Source: Desulfovibrio piger
Lineage (GTDB): Bacteria; Desulfobacterota; Desulfovibrionia; Desulfovibrionales; Desulfovibrionaceae
Assembly (NCBI RefSeq): GCF_900116045.1
Contig: NZ_LT630450.1
Coordinates: 2,256,501 to 2,320,500 of the forward strand
Direction: 5' to 3'
DNA length: 64,000 nt
In this document: positions 26,597 to 35,234 of the stretch, piece after piece
Layout of the letters: each line of letters starts with the position of its first letter
Position numbering within the stretch: position 1 is the first letter of the stretch
Notes under the pieces: model-generated
The model's database searches: none
Told to the model about the DNA's origin: nothing
The model's input: the letters and a program-made list of their open reading frames with translations, nothing else
Program-made: the position numbers and the translations under genes

Positions 26597-27067
26597 TTAC
26601 CAGCGGTAGTGGGCGAAAGCCTTGTTGGCTTCGGCCATACGGTGGGTATCTTCGCGCTTTTTCACCGCGCCGCCGCGACCGTTGTAGGCGTCCAGCAGTT
26701 CAGCGGAAAGCTTGGAGGTCATGCCCTTTTCGCCGCGCGAACGGGCATAGTTGATCAGCCAGCGGATGGACAGGGAAATCTGGCGTTCGGGCCGGACTTC
26801 CATGGGCACCTGGTAGGTGGCGCCGCCCACGCGGCGGGCCTTGACTTCCAGATGGGGCTTGACGTTGTCCAGGGCCTTTTCAAAGGCGCGCATGGGCTCT
26901 TCACCGGTCTTTTCGCCCAGGGTTTCCAGCGAGCTGTAGAAAATCTTTTCAGCGGCGCCCTTCTTGCCGTCGTACATGAGACGGTTCACGAACTTGGTGA
27001 CCAGACGGCTGTTGTACAGCGGATCGGGCAGCACTTCCCTCTTCGGGACAGGACCTTTACGGGGCAT
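26597..27067 (-). CDS. rpsG: 30S ribosomal protein S7
   Basis: 156 residues, the standard length. The start at 27067 follows AAGGAG. It carries the S7 signatures [22 protein letters not shown] and [17 protein letters not shown], and ends in [13 protein letters not shown]7 nucleates assembly of the 30S head and often represses the str operon. It is cotranscribed with rpsL and fusA. Confidence 0.98.
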   Translation of the reverse strand: MPRKGPVPKREVLPDPLYNSRLVTKFVNRLMYDGKKGAAEKIFYSSLETLGEKTGEEPMRAFEKALDNVKPHLEVKARRVGGATYQVPMEVRPERQISLSIRWLINYARSRGEKGMTSKLSAELLDAYNGRGGAVKKREDTHRMAEANKAFAHYRW

Positions 27068-27185
27068 GATATTCTCCTTGAGAATCTCTGTGTTTCGGCG
27101 TCACCAGCCCCGCAGCGCCCCGGCGCGCCGCGGGACGGGCAGCCTGGGTGCGTTGCATGACGTACGCCGGTGTTGAAAAAATGAC

Positions 27186-27557
27186 CTATTTGGGACGCTT
27201 GGCGCCGTACTTGGAACGGCTCTTGCGGCGGTCGGCCACGCCGGAGGTATCCAGGGTGCCGCGCACGATGTGGTAACGGACACCGGGCAAGTCTTTCACA
27301 CGGCCGCCGCGGATGAGCACCACGGAGTGTTCCTGCAGGTTGTGGCCTTCGCCGGGGATGTAGGCCGTCACTTCGATGCCGTTGGTCAGGCGCACACGGG
27401 CGACCTTACGCAGGGCGGAGTTAGGCTTCTTGGGGGTGGTGGTGTACACACGGGTGCACACGCCGCGGCGCTGGGGGCAAGCCTGCAGGGCCGGGGTCTT
27501 CTTGCGCTTCACCACCGCAGTCCGCTCGATGCGGATGAGCTGGTTGATAGTAGGCAT
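27186..27557 (-). CDS. rpsL: 30S ribosomal protein S12
   Basis: 123 residues, the usual length. The start at 27557 ([15 protein letters not shown]) follows GGAGG. It has [18 protein letters not shown] and [17 protein letters not shown], including the lysines (KKPNS and GGRVKDLPG regions) where streptomycin-resistance changes occur; both sites look wild type. A CTGCCTG/CAGGCAG hairpin (27577-27601) lies in the leader. It is the first gene of the operon. Confidence 0.98.
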   Translation of the reverse strand: MPTINQLIRIERTAVVKRKKTPALQACPQRRGVCTRVYTTTPKKPNSALRKVARVRLTNGIEVTAYIPGEGHNLQEHSVVLIRGGRVKDLPGVRYHIVRGTLDTSGVADRRKSRSKYGAKRPK

Positions 27558-27625
27558 AGTTTCCTCCAAAGTTTCACTGCCTGCCCAAGACGGACAGGCA
27601 GCGCATGAATGCCGTAGAGCGGCAA

Positions 27626-27654
27626 CACATACAATGCGCGGACGCGCTTGTCAA
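27626..27654 (-). promoter_or_regulatory. Promoter of the rpsL-rpsG-fusA operon
   Basis: On the minus strand a perfect TTGACA (27654-27649), a 17-base spacer and TATGTG (27631-27626), about 70 bases before the rpsL start. It is divergent from the marR promoter, with the -35 boxes 35 bases apart. Confidence 0.75.
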
Positions 27655-27688
27655 GCCCTGGCCGCGCGTATCCGTGCAGGGAAAGGTC

Positions 27689-27716
27689 TTGACAAAAAAT
27701 TCGATATCGAACTAAA
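27689..27716 (+). promoter_or_regulatory. marR promoter with embedded palindromic operator
   Basis: A perfect TTGACA at 27689-27694 is followed by the 12-bp palindrome TTCGATATCGAA at 27700-27711 in the spacer and a poor -10 (CTAAAA, 27711-27716). A dimer bound at the palindrome would block RNA polymerase, as expected for autorepression by the MarR protein. The -10 is only 8 bases from the ATG, so the transcript would be nearly leaderless unless another -10 is used. Confidence 0.7.
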
Positions 27717-27723
27717 AGAGGCC

Positions 27724-28143
27724 ATGCGGTACCGAGCCATCTTTTTCTATGCGAGCCGCCTGCGCGACGAAGGCAACAGGCTCATCATCGGCGCGCTCAA
27801 GGAAGCGGGACTCACGGACATCGCCCCCAGCCACGGGGATATACTGGCCCACCTGCTGGCCGGGGGGCCCTGCCATATGGGCGTGCTGGCCCGGCGCATC
27901 CGCCGGACCCGGTCCACCATGACGGCCCTGGTCGAGAAGCTGGAGCGCGCCGGTTATGTGGAGCGTCGCCCCGATCCCGCTGATGCGCGCGGGGTGCTTG
28001 TCTGTCTGACAGACCGGGGCAAGGCCCTGGCCCCGGTGATGGATGGTGTCTCCCGTGCTCTGGAAGCGCTGGTGGCCAGCCGTCTTTCGGCGGAGGAGGC
28101 CGACGCGCTGGAACGTCTGCTGTCCCGCTGCGTCGGGGAGTAG
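27724..28143 (+). CDS. MarR-family transcriptional regulator
   Basis: 139 residues. The ATG at 27724 has GAGG close upstream. A winged helix-turn-helix occupies about residues 30-100: PSHGDILAHLLAGGPCHMGVLARRIRRTRSTMTALVEKLE is typical of MarR, followed by the wing RRPDPADARGVLVCLT. Flanking helices (YASRLRDEGNRLIIGALK and the C-terminal VASRLSAEEADALERLLS) form the dimer interface. A palindrome lies in its own promoter, and the same motif lies before the downstream cupin gene, so it likely represses both and responds to a small ligand or oxidant. The ligand is unknown. Confidence 0.9.
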   Translation: MRYRAIFFYASRLRDEGNRLIIGALKEAGLTDIAPSHGDILAHLLAGGPCHMGVLARRIRRTRSTMTALVEKLERAGYVERRPDPADARGVLVCLTDRGKALAPVMDGVSRALEALVASRLSAEEADALERLLSRCVGE

Positions 28144-28254
28144 GCTCTCTCCGCCCCGCTGGCCGAAGTGCCCGGGGCTGTCCCGCTGCGTCGGGAGCTG
28201 TCTTTTGCTCGCGTGCCGTCTGCCCGCCCGGGCGCGGGATGGATCGGGATGCCG

Positions 28255-28272
28255 TTTTAGTTCGATATCAAA
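28255..28272. promoter_or_regulatory. Second MarR-type operator, upstream of the cupin gene
   Basis: TTTTAGTTCGATATC followed by AAA. The first 15 bases are identical to the reverse complement of the site in the marR promoter, and the palindrome core differs at one base (TTCGATATCAAA). It ends 28 bases before the cupin start. Confidence 0.75.
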
Positions 28273-28300
28273 CAAAAAAACACGCAAAAAGGAGCGTATC

Positions 28301-28684
28301 ATGTCCCACTACACCCTGGCACATCTGGAAGAGGCCCCGCGCAATGAACTGCACGATCTGCTGCATCTCACCGCCGCAGAGATCTCGCGCAACACCCTGC
28401 CGGCAGGGGGCTCCGTGCCCTTCGTGCACCGGCACCGGAAGAACGAGGAGATCTATCTGGTGCTCGACGGCCGGGGCACGCTGTACATCGACGGCGAGGA
28501 ACTGCCCCTGAGGGCCGGGGACTGTTTCCGTATCGATCCCGCGGGGGCGCGCTGCCTGCGGGCCGCCGATGACAGCCCGCTTTCCTTCATCTGCGTGCAG
28601 GCCCGGGCCGGCAGCCTGGAAGGCTTCACCGGGACGGATGGCCTGCCTGTCCCGGAGGAGGAAGGAAAGCCCGGCTGGCTGTAG
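28301..28684 (+). CDS. Cupin-domain protein under the MarR operator
   Basis: 127 residues. The start at 28301 follows AAAGGAG. A single cupin barrel is seen: motif 1 is VHRHRKNEEIYLVLDGRG (metal ligands His43, His45 and Glu49 or Glu50), and motif 2 lies around LRAGDCFRIDPAGARCLRA, where the usual His is replaced. Single-domain cupins of this type act as small-molecule sensors, isomerases or dioxygenases; the substrate is not known. The shared operator links it to the adjacent MarR regulator, which suggests stress or xenobiotic-responsive expression. Confidence 0.85.
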   Translation: MSHYTLAHLEEAPRNELHDLLHLTAAEISRNTLPAGGSVPFVHRHRKNEEIYLVLDGRGTLYIDGEELPLRAGDCFRIDPAGARCLRAADDSPLSFICVQARAGSLEGFTGTDGLPVPEEEGKPGWL

Positions 28685-28686
28685 CC

Positions 28687-28768
28687 GCATGGCCGCGGGC
28701 ATGGCCAGCGGCCATGCCCGGTACAGGAGATGCCCGGCTCCGGCGGCGGGCCGCCGGGACCGGGCATC
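28687..28768. repeat. Two hairpins between the convergent cupin and htpG genes
   Basis: GCATGGCCG (28687-28695) pairs with CGGCCATGC (28709-28717), and GATGCCCGG (28729-28737) with CCGGGCATC (28760-28768). Neither has a T-run, but they lie exactly where a two-way transcription stop is needed. Confidence 0.5.
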
Positions 28769-28822
28769 CTGCGAGGAGGAACGTCCGCCGGTGTCCTGCC
28801 GGCGGGCGGGGTATGCCGAGGG

Positions 28823-30754
28823 TTAGAGTTTTTTCACTTCCACATACCAGGCCGCGGCCTGTTCCAGCAGATGGCTGCTGCGGCCGGCCAGCATCTGGGC
28901 GTCACGCAGGTAGCCTTCCTGGAGCATGCAGGCGTCGAAAAGGTTCTCCACCATGCCTGCCAGGGTCTTGTCCTGGGGATCGGCCTTGAACATTTTGAGC
29001 AGGCTGCGCAGCAGCGCATGGTCGCGGTTGACTTCCATCACCTTGACGGGCAGGGAGTCGTCCTTCTGCATGGCACGCATGAGCTTTTCCATGGACGAGG
29101 TCATGCCGTCGGGCGAGACCAGCACGGCCGGGCTGTCGGCCAGACGGTGGGAGACGCGCACGTCGGCCACGCGTTGGCCCAGGATCTCCTTGATGCGTTC
29201 CAGCAGCTTGTCGAAGCTGGCGCTGTCGTCGTCGGAAAGGGGCGCGGCGGCGGGCTTTTCGCTGTCGGCCTTGTCGGCGAAGGCGTCCAGGGCGTCATCG
29301 GCCGCGTTCTCGATGGCCTTGAATTCCCAGTCCTTGTATTTGCCCATGCCTTCCATGACGAACTCGTCCACGGGCTCGTAGAGGAAGAGCACCTCGATGC
29401 CCTTGCGGGTGAAGCGTTCCAGATGCGGGCTCAGGCGGGCGGCTTCGCGGTTGGGCGCGGAGACGTACCAGAAGGTCTTCTGGCCTTCGGGGGCGCGGGC
29501 GATGTAGTCGTCCAGGCTGGAGAGGGCCTCGCCGTCGTCCAGGGCCGAAGTGTTGAAGCGCAGCAGGCCGGCGATGCGTTCGCGGTTGGCGAAGTCCTGG
29601 TAGGCGAGCTTGAAGATGCGGCCGTGCAGGCGCCAGAAGGCGGCGTACTTCGCGGCATCCTGGGCGGCCATCTTTTCCAGGTGGCCCAGGGTCTGCTTGA
29701 TGATGGTCTGGTTGATCTTGCGCAGGACCACGTTTTCCTGAAGGGTCTCGCGGGAGATGTTGAGGGGCAGGTCCTCGGTGTCCACCACGCCCTTGAGGAA
29801 GGCCAGCCAGTCGGGGATCAGTTCCTTGTTGCGGTGCTGGATGAGCACGCGGCTGGCGTAGAGGTCCAGGCCCCAGAAATCACGGTCGAGGCCGAAGAGG
29901 TCCTGGCGCACGTCGGGGATGTAGAGCAGGGCGTTGAACTGCACGGGCGCATCCACGGAGATGTGCAGCACGTCCAGCGGCGCCTTGCTGTCATAGGTCA
30001 GGGCCTGGTAGAAGGCATCGTACTGTTCCTTGGTGACCGAGGACCTGGGCTCGCGCCACAGGGCGGGCTGGGTGTTGACCTGCTCGCCGTCCACCAGCAC
30101 GGGGAAGGGCACGAAGGCGGAATGCTTGCGGATGACGGATTCCACACGGAACTTTTCGAGGAATTCCGCGGCGTCTTCCTTGAGGTGGGCCACGATGCGC
30201 GTGCCGCGCTGCGGGGCGTCGTCACCGGCGGGGGCCACGGTATAGGTGCCCAGGCCGTCGCTGGTCCAGGTGGCGGCACTGTCGTCATCACCGAAGGCCG
30301 GGCGCGAGGTCACGTCCACCCTGTCGGCCACCATGAACACGGAATAGAAGCCCACGCCGAAGCGGCCGATGATGTTGGCGGCATCGGCTTTTTCACCGTC
30401 GGCCTTGGCCTCCTCGGCGGCCAGCTGGGCGCGGAAGGCCTCGGTGCCGGACTTGGCGATGGTGCCCAGGTTCTCGGCCAGTTCGGCGGCGGTCATGCCA
30501 AGGCCCGTGTCCTCGACGGTCAGGGTCCTGGCGTCCTTGTCGAGATGGATGCGGATCTCCAGGGGCAGGTCGTCATGGCGCGGGGTCTCGCCCCGGTTGC
30601 TGCGGAAGCGCAGCTTGTCCAGGGCGTCGGAAGCGTTGGAGATGAGTTCGCGGAGGAAGATCTCGCGATTGGTGTAGAGGGAATTGGTGAGAATGCTCAG
30701 GACTTTGCGCACTTCGGCGCGAAATTCACAGGATTGAGCCGTGGTTTCCGGCAT
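28823..30754 (-). CDS. htpG: Molecular chaperone HtpG (Hsp90)
   Basis: 643 residues. I use the ATG at 30754 (MPETTAQSCEFRAEVRKVL), with GGAGGT seven bases before it; an upstream ATG overlaps that ribosome binding site. The GHKL ATPase motifs are present: LRELISNASDALDKLRF, DTGLGM and GRFGVGFYSVFMVADRV. The middle domain has the catalytic-loop arginine region (NISRETLQENVVLRKI). The C-terminal dimerisation domain is complete. It helps fold and stabilise proteins under heat and redox stress. It is divergent from cydAB. Confidence 0.96.
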   Translation of the reverse strand: MPETTAQSCEFRAEVRKVLSILTNSLYTNREIFLRELISNASDALDKLRFRSNRGETPRHDDLPLEIRIHLDKDARTLTVEDTGLGMTAAELAENLGTIAKSGTEAFRAQLAAEEAKADGEKADAANIIGRFGVGFYSVFMVADRVDVTSRPAFGDDDSAATWTSDGLGTYTVAPAGDDAPQRGTRIVAHLKEDAAEFLEKFRVESVIRKHSAFVPFPVLVDGEQVNTQPALWREPRSSVTKEQYDAFYQALTYDSKAPLDVLHISVDAPVQFNALLYIPDVRQDLFGLDRDFWGLDLYASRVLIQHRNKELIPDWLAFLKGVVDTEDLPLNISRETLQENVVLRKINQTIIKQTLGHLEKMAAQDAAKYAAFWRLHGRIFKLAYQDFANRERIAGLLRFNTSALDDGEALSSLDDYIARAPEGQKTFWYVSAPNREAARLSPHLERFTRKGIEVLFLYEPVDEFVMEGMGKYKDWEFKAIENAADDALDAFADKADSEKPAAAPLSDDDSASFDKLLERIKEILGQRVADVRVSHRLADSPAVLVSPDGMTSSMEKLMRAMQKDDSLPVKVMEVNRDHALLRSLLKMFKADPQDKTLAGMVENLFDACMLQEGYLRDAQMLAGRSSHLLEQAAAWYVEVKKL

Positions 30755-30839
30755 GGTGACAACCTCCATGGATACTTGCTGGGGAATAAGTAATCTTTCC
30801 CAATCAGCCGTCAAGGCCTTGCGGGGCCTAAACTTTGCC

Positions 30840-30868
30840 TTGCTTTTCACCAAGGATAACGGTATGCA
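30840..30868 (+). promoter_or_regulatory. Candidate promoter of cydAB
   Basis: TTGCTT (30840-30845), a 17-base spacer and TATGCA (30863-30868), 25 bases before the cydA start. Confidence 0.4.
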
Positions 30869-30892
30869 GGTCGCTCCATAAGGAGGACGATT

Positions 30893-32206
30893 ATGGATGA
30901 TGTCATTCTGCTTTCACGGCTACAATTCGCCGTGGCCGTCTTTTTCCACTTCATCTTCGTGCCGCTGACGCTGGGCCTGTCCCTGCTCATCGCCCTGATG
31001 GAGACCCGCTATGTGCGCACCGGTGACGAGGTCTGGCGCAAGCATGCCAAGTTCTGGGGCAAACTTTTCATCATCAACTTCACCCTGGGCGTGGTGACGG
31101 GCATCACCCTGGAATTCCAGTTCGGGACCAACTGGGCCCGCTATTCGGAATATGTGGGCGACATCTTCGGCTCCCTGCTGGCCATCGAGGCCACGGTGGC
31201 CTTCTTCCTGGAGTCCACCTTCCTGGCCGTCTGGCATTTCGGCTGGCACCGCGTGGGCAAGAAGACCCACCTGCTGGCCATCTGGCTGGTGGTGCTGGCC
31301 GGCAACCTGTCCGCCCTGTGGATCATCCTGGCCAACGGCTTCATGCAGAACCCGCTGGGCTATGTGATCCAGAACGGCCGCGCCGAACTGGCCGACTTCA
31401 TGGCCGTGGTCACCAACCCCTACGCCTGGGGCATGTACGCCCACACTCTGCTCTCGGCCTGGACGCTGTCCTGTTTCTTCGTGCTGGGCGTGTCTTCCTG
31501 GCATCTGCTGCGCAAGAGCAATGTGGAATTCTTCCGCCGCTCCTTCCGCATGACCGCCCCCATCTGCCTGGTGCTGGTGCTGGCGCTCGCCCTGAGCGGC
31601 GACATCCAGGGCAAGGTGGTGGCCGGGCTGCAGCCCGCCAAGCTGGCCGCCATGGAATCCCACTGGGAGACCACCAGGAACGCCCCCTTCTATCTGGCCG
31701 TGGTGCCGGACGAGGCCAACGAGACCAACTCCGTGGAAGCCATCGGCATCCCCGGTCTGCTGAGCTGGATCTCCTACGGCGATGCCGATGCCGAAGTGAA
31801 GGGCCTCAAGGACTTCCCCAAGGAAGACCGTCCGCCGGTCACGCCCGTGTTCTGGGGCTTCCGCGCCATGATCTTCTTTGGCGTCATCTTCCTGGCCCTG
31901 GCCGCCTGGGCCACGCTGCAGCGTAACCGCGAGACCATCAACCCCACGCTCATGCGTGCCCTGGTGTGGTGCATCCCGCTGCCCTACATCAGCATCGCCA
32001 TGGGCTGGCTGGTGGCGGAAATGGGCCGTCAGCCCTGGATCGTCTACGGCCTGATGCGCACCAGCGACGCCGTGTCGCCGGTGCCCGCCGAGCATGTGTC
32101 CACGTCGCTGCTGGCCTTCATCATCGTTTACAGCGTGCTGGGCCTTCTGGACATTTTCCTGCTGCGCAAGTACGCCATCAAGGGCCCGCAGGGGCAGGAG
32201 GACTAA
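30893..32206 (+). CDS. cydA: Cytochrome bd quinol oxidase subunit I
   Basis: 437 residues, nine membrane helices; the start follows AAGGAGG. Haem ligands are recognisable: His19 in FFHFIFVPLTLG for one b haem, and a conserved His and Met further on. GRQPWIVYGLMRT is the CydA signature. The Q-loop is short compared with the E. coli enzyme, as in other Desulfovibrio and Gram-positive forms. The enzyme oxidises menaquinol and reduces O2 to water, giving an anaerobe oxygen defence and some energy conservation. cydB starts 3 bases after the stop. No cydX or cydCD is nearby. Confidence 0.96.
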   Translation: MDDVILLSRLQFAVAVFFHFIFVPLTLGLSLLIALMETRYVRTGDEVWRKHAKFWGKLFIINFTLGVVTGITLEFQFGTNWARYSEYVGDIFGSLLAIEATVAFFLESTFLAVWHFGWHRVGKKTHLLAIWLVVLAGNLSALWIILANGFMQNPLGYVIQNGRAELADFMAVVTNPYAWGMYAHTLLSAWTLSCFFVLGVSSWHLLRKSNVEFFRRSFRMTAPICLVLVLALALSGDIQGKVVAGLQPAKLAAMESHWETTRNAPFYLAVVPDEANETNSVEAIGIPGLLSWISYGDADAEVKGLKDFPKEDRPPVTPVFWGFRAMIFFGVIFLALAAWATLQRNRETINPTLMRALVWCIPLPYISIAMGWLVAEMGRQPWIVYGLMRTSDAVSPVPAEHVSTSLLAFIIVYSVLGLLDIFLLRKYAIKGPQGQED

Positions 32207-32209
32207 GTC

Positions 32210-33244
32210 ATGCTGGAAACCTTGCAAGTAATCTGGTTCATCCTGTGGGCGCTGCTCTGGGCCGTGTATTTCGTCCTGGACGGCTTCGACCTGGGCCTGG
32301 GCAGCCTGCTGCCCTTCATCGGCAGCAATGAGGAAGAACGCCGCATCATGTACAATGCGGCCGGTCCCTTCTGGGACGGCAACGAGGTGTGGCTGATCTC
32401 CGCCGGCGGCGTGACCTTCGCGGCCTTCCCCAAGGTCTATGCCGTCATGTTCAGCGCCCTGTACGCGCCCCTGCTGGTCCTGCTGTTCGCCCTGATCTTC
32501 CGCGCCGTGTCCTTCGAGTTCCGCGGCAAGGTGGAAAGCGGCGTGTGGCGCGGCTTCTGGGATCTGGTCCACTTCCTGTCCAATCTGGTGCCCGCCCTGC
32601 TGCTGGGCGTGACCTTCGCCAACCTTTTCATGGGCATCCCCATCGACGGCGAAGGCGTGTTCCACGGCACGCTCATGGGCCTGGTCAACGGCTACGGCAT
32701 CGCCGGCGCCATCTTCTTCCTGGTGATGTTCATGCTGCACGGTTCCCTGTGGCTGGCCATCAAGAGCCAGGGCGAACTGCAGACCCGCGCCGTGGCCAGC
32801 GCCACCCTGCTCTGGCCCGTGATGCTCATCCTGCTGGTGGCCTTCCTGGTGCTGACCTTCTTCAACACGGACCTGTTCAACAACTACTGGAGCAACCCGC
32901 TGCTGCTCCTGCTGCCCGTGGTGGCCCTGGCCGGCCTGCTGGGCGTGCGCTGCATGCTGCGCCGCGGCCAGCTGTGGAAGGCCTGGATGTGCAGCGCCGT
33001 GTACATCATCGGCGTGACCTTCTTCGGCGTCATGGGCATGTTCCCGCGCATGCTCATCTCGTCCGTCGATCCTACCGCCACCCTGACGGCCTTCAATGCC
33101 TCCTCGTCCGAGCTGACCCTCAAGATCATGCTGGGCGTGGCCCTGGTCATGGTGCCCATCGTGCTGCTGTACCAGTTCTGGGTCTACCGCCTGTTCTCCC
33201 ACAGCCTGAGCGCCGAGGACCTGAAGGACGAGCACGCCTACTAG
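32210..33244 (+). CDS. cydB: Cytochrome bd quinol oxidase subunit II
   Basis: 344 residues with about nine membrane helices. It starts with MLETLQVIWFILWALLWAVYFVLDGFDLGLG, the CydB signature (the WxxLWxVYFxLDGFDLG segment), and has NEVWLISAGGVTFAAFP. It forms the bd oxidase with CydA and helps the proton pathway. It directly follows cydA and is followed by a strong terminator, so the operon is cydAB only. Confidence 0.96.
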   Translation: MLETLQVIWFILWALLWAVYFVLDGFDLGLGSLLPFIGSNEEERRIMYNAAGPFWDGNEVWLISAGGVTFAAFPKVYAVMFSALYAPLLVLLFALIFRAVSFEFRGKVESGVWRGFWDLVHFLSNLVPALLLGVTFANLFMGIPIDGEGVFHGTLMGLVNGYGIAGAIFFLVMFMLHGSLWLAIKSQGELQTRAVASATLLWPVMLILLVAFLVLTFFNTDLFNNYWSNPLLLLLPVVALAGLLGVRCMLRRGQLWKAWMCSAVYIIGVTFFGVMGMFPRMLISSVDPTATLTAFNASSSELTLKIMLGVALVMVPIVLLYQFWVYRLFSHSLSAEDLKDEHAY

Positions 33245-33269
33245 GGCGCCGATCCGTCCGCCTCATCGG

Positions 33270-33308
33270 GCCCGGCAGACAGGCATGCCCTGTCCGCCGG
33301 GCTTTTTT
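33270..33308 (+). terminator. Terminator of cydAB
   Basis: GCCCGGC (33270-33276) pairs with GCCGGGC (33296-33302), with a second inner stem GACAGG/CCTGTC. Six T follow. Confidence 0.92.
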
Positions 33309-33475
33309 CGTGTCCGCTGCCGGGATGCGCCGGAAAAAGACCGGTCTTCGCGGCCGGGCCGTCTGCCGTCAGCTGCGCGACAAAGGCGGGCCGCGCCACG
33401 GAAGGGCGGAGGGCAGGCAGGAGGAGCGGAGGGGCCGGTGATGGCGGCCGTGCCGCCATGACGGGGCATGGATAA

Positions 33476-33504
33476 TTGCTTTTGGGGCACATATCCGGGA
33501 CAAT
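33476..33504 (+). promoter_or_regulatory. Candidate promoter of the Lrp-type regulator gene
   Basis: TTGCTT (33476-33481), a 17-base spacer and GACAAT (33499-33504), about 20 bases before the start codon. Confidence 0.4.
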
Positions 33505-33526
33505 GCCGGGACAGAGCGGAGGCCGT

Positions 33527-33964
33527 ATGAAGACCAGGATAGATGCAACGGATGTGAGGATCGTCGAAGAGCTCAGGAAGAACGCGCGCATCACCATGAA
33601 GGAGCTGGGCGCGCGGGTCTTCCTCACCGGGCAGGCCGTCAGGAACAGGGTGGAACGGCTGGAGGACATGGGCATCCTCCAGCGCTACACCATCAACGTC
33701 AATTGCCCGGTCTTCGGCTACAAGGTCCATGCCGTCATCAGGGTGCAGCTCAGGCACGGGCCGGTGGAGGCCCTGAAGGCCTGCTGCCGCAGGGAGGGCA
33801 GGCGCACCATCCACTGCTACCGGACCACGGGCGACAACCTGTATTTCCTCGACATGTATTTCCCGGACATGGAGGCCCTGGACGCCTTTCTGGCCGAGGT
33901 GGAGCCGCTGGGCGGCTACGAGCTGCATGTGGTCCTTCGGGAAGCGGAGGACCTGGCGGAATGA
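33527..33964 (+). CDS. Lrp/AsnC-family transcriptional regulator
   Basis: 145 residues. The ATG at 33527 follows GGAGG. The N-terminal helix-turn-helix starts with IDATDVRIVEELRKNARITMKELGARVFLTGQAVRNRVERLEDMGIL, which is typical of Lrp/AsnC. The C-terminal ~80 residues form the RAM (ACT-like) effector domain, with CYRTTGDNLYFLDMYF near the ligand loop. It would bind DNA as an octamer or dimer and sense an amino acid. The target genes are not evident; both neighbours (cydAB and a convergent hydrolase gene) are separate units. Confidence 0.88.
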   Translation: MKTRIDATDVRIVEELRKNARITMKELGARVFLTGQAVRNRVERLEDMGILQRYTINVNCPVFGYKVHAVIRVQLRHGPVEALKACCRREGRRTIHCYRTTGDNLYFLDMYFPDMEALDAFLAEVEPLGGYELHVVLREAEDLAE

Positions 33965-34044
33965 AGGCCCCCGCCGGAGGGGGAAGAGGAAGGAAGGCGT
34001 TTTGCCTGTGGGGACCGGCGGGGACCTGATACGGGAAGCGGCGG

Positions 34045-34830
34045 CTAAAAGCTGTAGCTCTGGCCGTCGTCGGGCATGAGGATGGCCTCCCGGATGCCGC
34101 GACGGCGCAGGGCCTGGTCCATGCTTTGCCGGGTCAGGGAGGCATGGGCCACGGTGTCCATATGGCTGACGATGATCCGCGCTTCCGGGCAGGCGGCGTG
34201 CAGGGCGGCCACATCCGCGTCGTCCATGATGAGGCGCCCCTCGTCGAGCAGTTCGGCCGCGCAGGCATTGACCACGACCACATCAGGCCGGAAACGGCGC
34301 ATGCTTTCGGCCACGTCCTCGTACCAGATGGTATCGCCGGCCACATAGAGCGTCTTTTCGTCAGGATGCCGGAAGACCACGCCGCAGGACGGTCCGCAGG
34401 GGATGATGGTGCCGTGGCGTCCGGGCGTCCTGCTGAGACGGATGCCCGCGAAGACGGTCTCCTCTCCCAGCACTTCCACCCGGGCGAAGCCGGAGCGCCG
34501 GAGCACGGCGGCGTCCTCGTCGCTCTGCACGAACACGGGCACCGTCTTGTCCAGCGGCGCTCCCACGCTGCCGTCGGCGGCCATGTCGATATGGTCGGGA
34601 TGCACATGGGTCACGATATAGGCGTCCACGCCGGCCAGGATGTCGGCCACCGGCATGGGCAGGTCGCAGAGGGGCATGGCCAGGTCCAGCTGTTCGGGGC
34701 GGCAGCGGAACATGGGATGGTCGCGAAACGTCCCCATGCTGCCCCTGGGCGCCAGCCAGGGGTCGGTGAGGAAGGTCTTTCCGGCGTACCGGATGCGGAG
34801 CATGGCGTTGCGTATCTGCTGGATCTTCAT
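34045..34830 (-). CDS. UlaG-like metallo-beta-lactamase-fold hydrolase
   Basis: 261 residues. I favour the ATG at 34830 (MKIQQIRNAMLRIRYAGKTFLTDPWL), with GAGGT nine bases upstream, over one five codons earlier that has no good site. The metal motif THVHPDHID matches HxHxDH, and AGDTIWYED and VSHMDTVAHASLTR supply later ligands. The opening strands resemble UlaG/YtkL-type proteins. UlaG itself opens L-ascorbate 6-phosphate lactone, but most relatives are uncharacterised, so the substrate is open. It is a single-gene unit, convergent with the Lrp-type gene. Confidence 0.85.
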   Translation of the reverse strand: MKIQQIRNAMLRIRYAGKTFLTDPWLAPRGSMGTFRDHPMFRCRPEQLDLAMPLCDLPMPVADILAGVDAYIVTHVHPDHIDMAADGSVGAPLDKTVPVFVQSDEDAAVLRRSGFARVEVLGEETVFAGIRLSRTPGRHGTIIPCGPSCGVVFRHPDEKTLYVAGDTIWYEDVAESMRRFRPDVVVVNACAAELLDEGRLIMDDADVAALHAACPEARIIVSHMDTVAHASLTRQSMDQALRRRGIREAILMPDDGQSYSF

Positions 34831-35234
34831 GCGATGGTACCTCATTGGTATGTCCCCGGGGGGATGATGTGTGTGACTGCGGGGGAAGGTAGCAGGGACG
34901 GCCGGGCCGGGCCAGAAGCCGGGACAAGAAATGCGCGCCGTTTTCTTGAAAAAATCAAGTGCTCCGCGCGGCGTCCGGCATGCAGGACCGCGGGCGGGCC
35001 GGGTTCCCTGGCGCGGCTGCCGGGGCCTTCCGTGATGGCTGCGGCGTGGCGGGCGCGTGTCCGCCGCAGGGAGCGGGCCCTGCCGCCCTGCTGGTGCGCA
35101 TGCCGGTCAAAGTATGCTTTATCTCTATGATAAAGCATTCGATATAAGTATTTGTCATGGATCATCGCTGCGGCTACACAGGAAGGAACACCGGCGGCCT
35201 CTCCCGCCGGACAACCTCCAACCGGAGCGACATC
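34831..35234. other. Intergenic region between two divergent hydrolase genes
   Basis: About 400 bases. The left two thirds are GC-rich and featureless. The right part (35105-35160) is AT-rich and holds a palindromic operator candidate and a GATATAAGT stretch that may contain a -10 box for the exported hydrolase gene. Confidence 0.5.
35114..35138. promoter_or_regulatory. Perfect 10-bp palindrome upstream of the exported hydrolase
   Basis: ATGCTTTATC, TCTAT, GATAAAGCAT: a perfect inverted repeat of 10-base arms, followed within 5 bases by a possible -10 box (TATAAG). It looks like an operator overlapping the promoter of the gene at 35235. No regulator gene is adjacent. Confidence 0.6.

Noticed and set aside
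24338..27160. A plus-strand frame of about 940 codons opposite fusA and rpsG
   Set aside because: It is antisense to conserved ribosomal and elongation-factor genes and has no motif or ribosome binding site.
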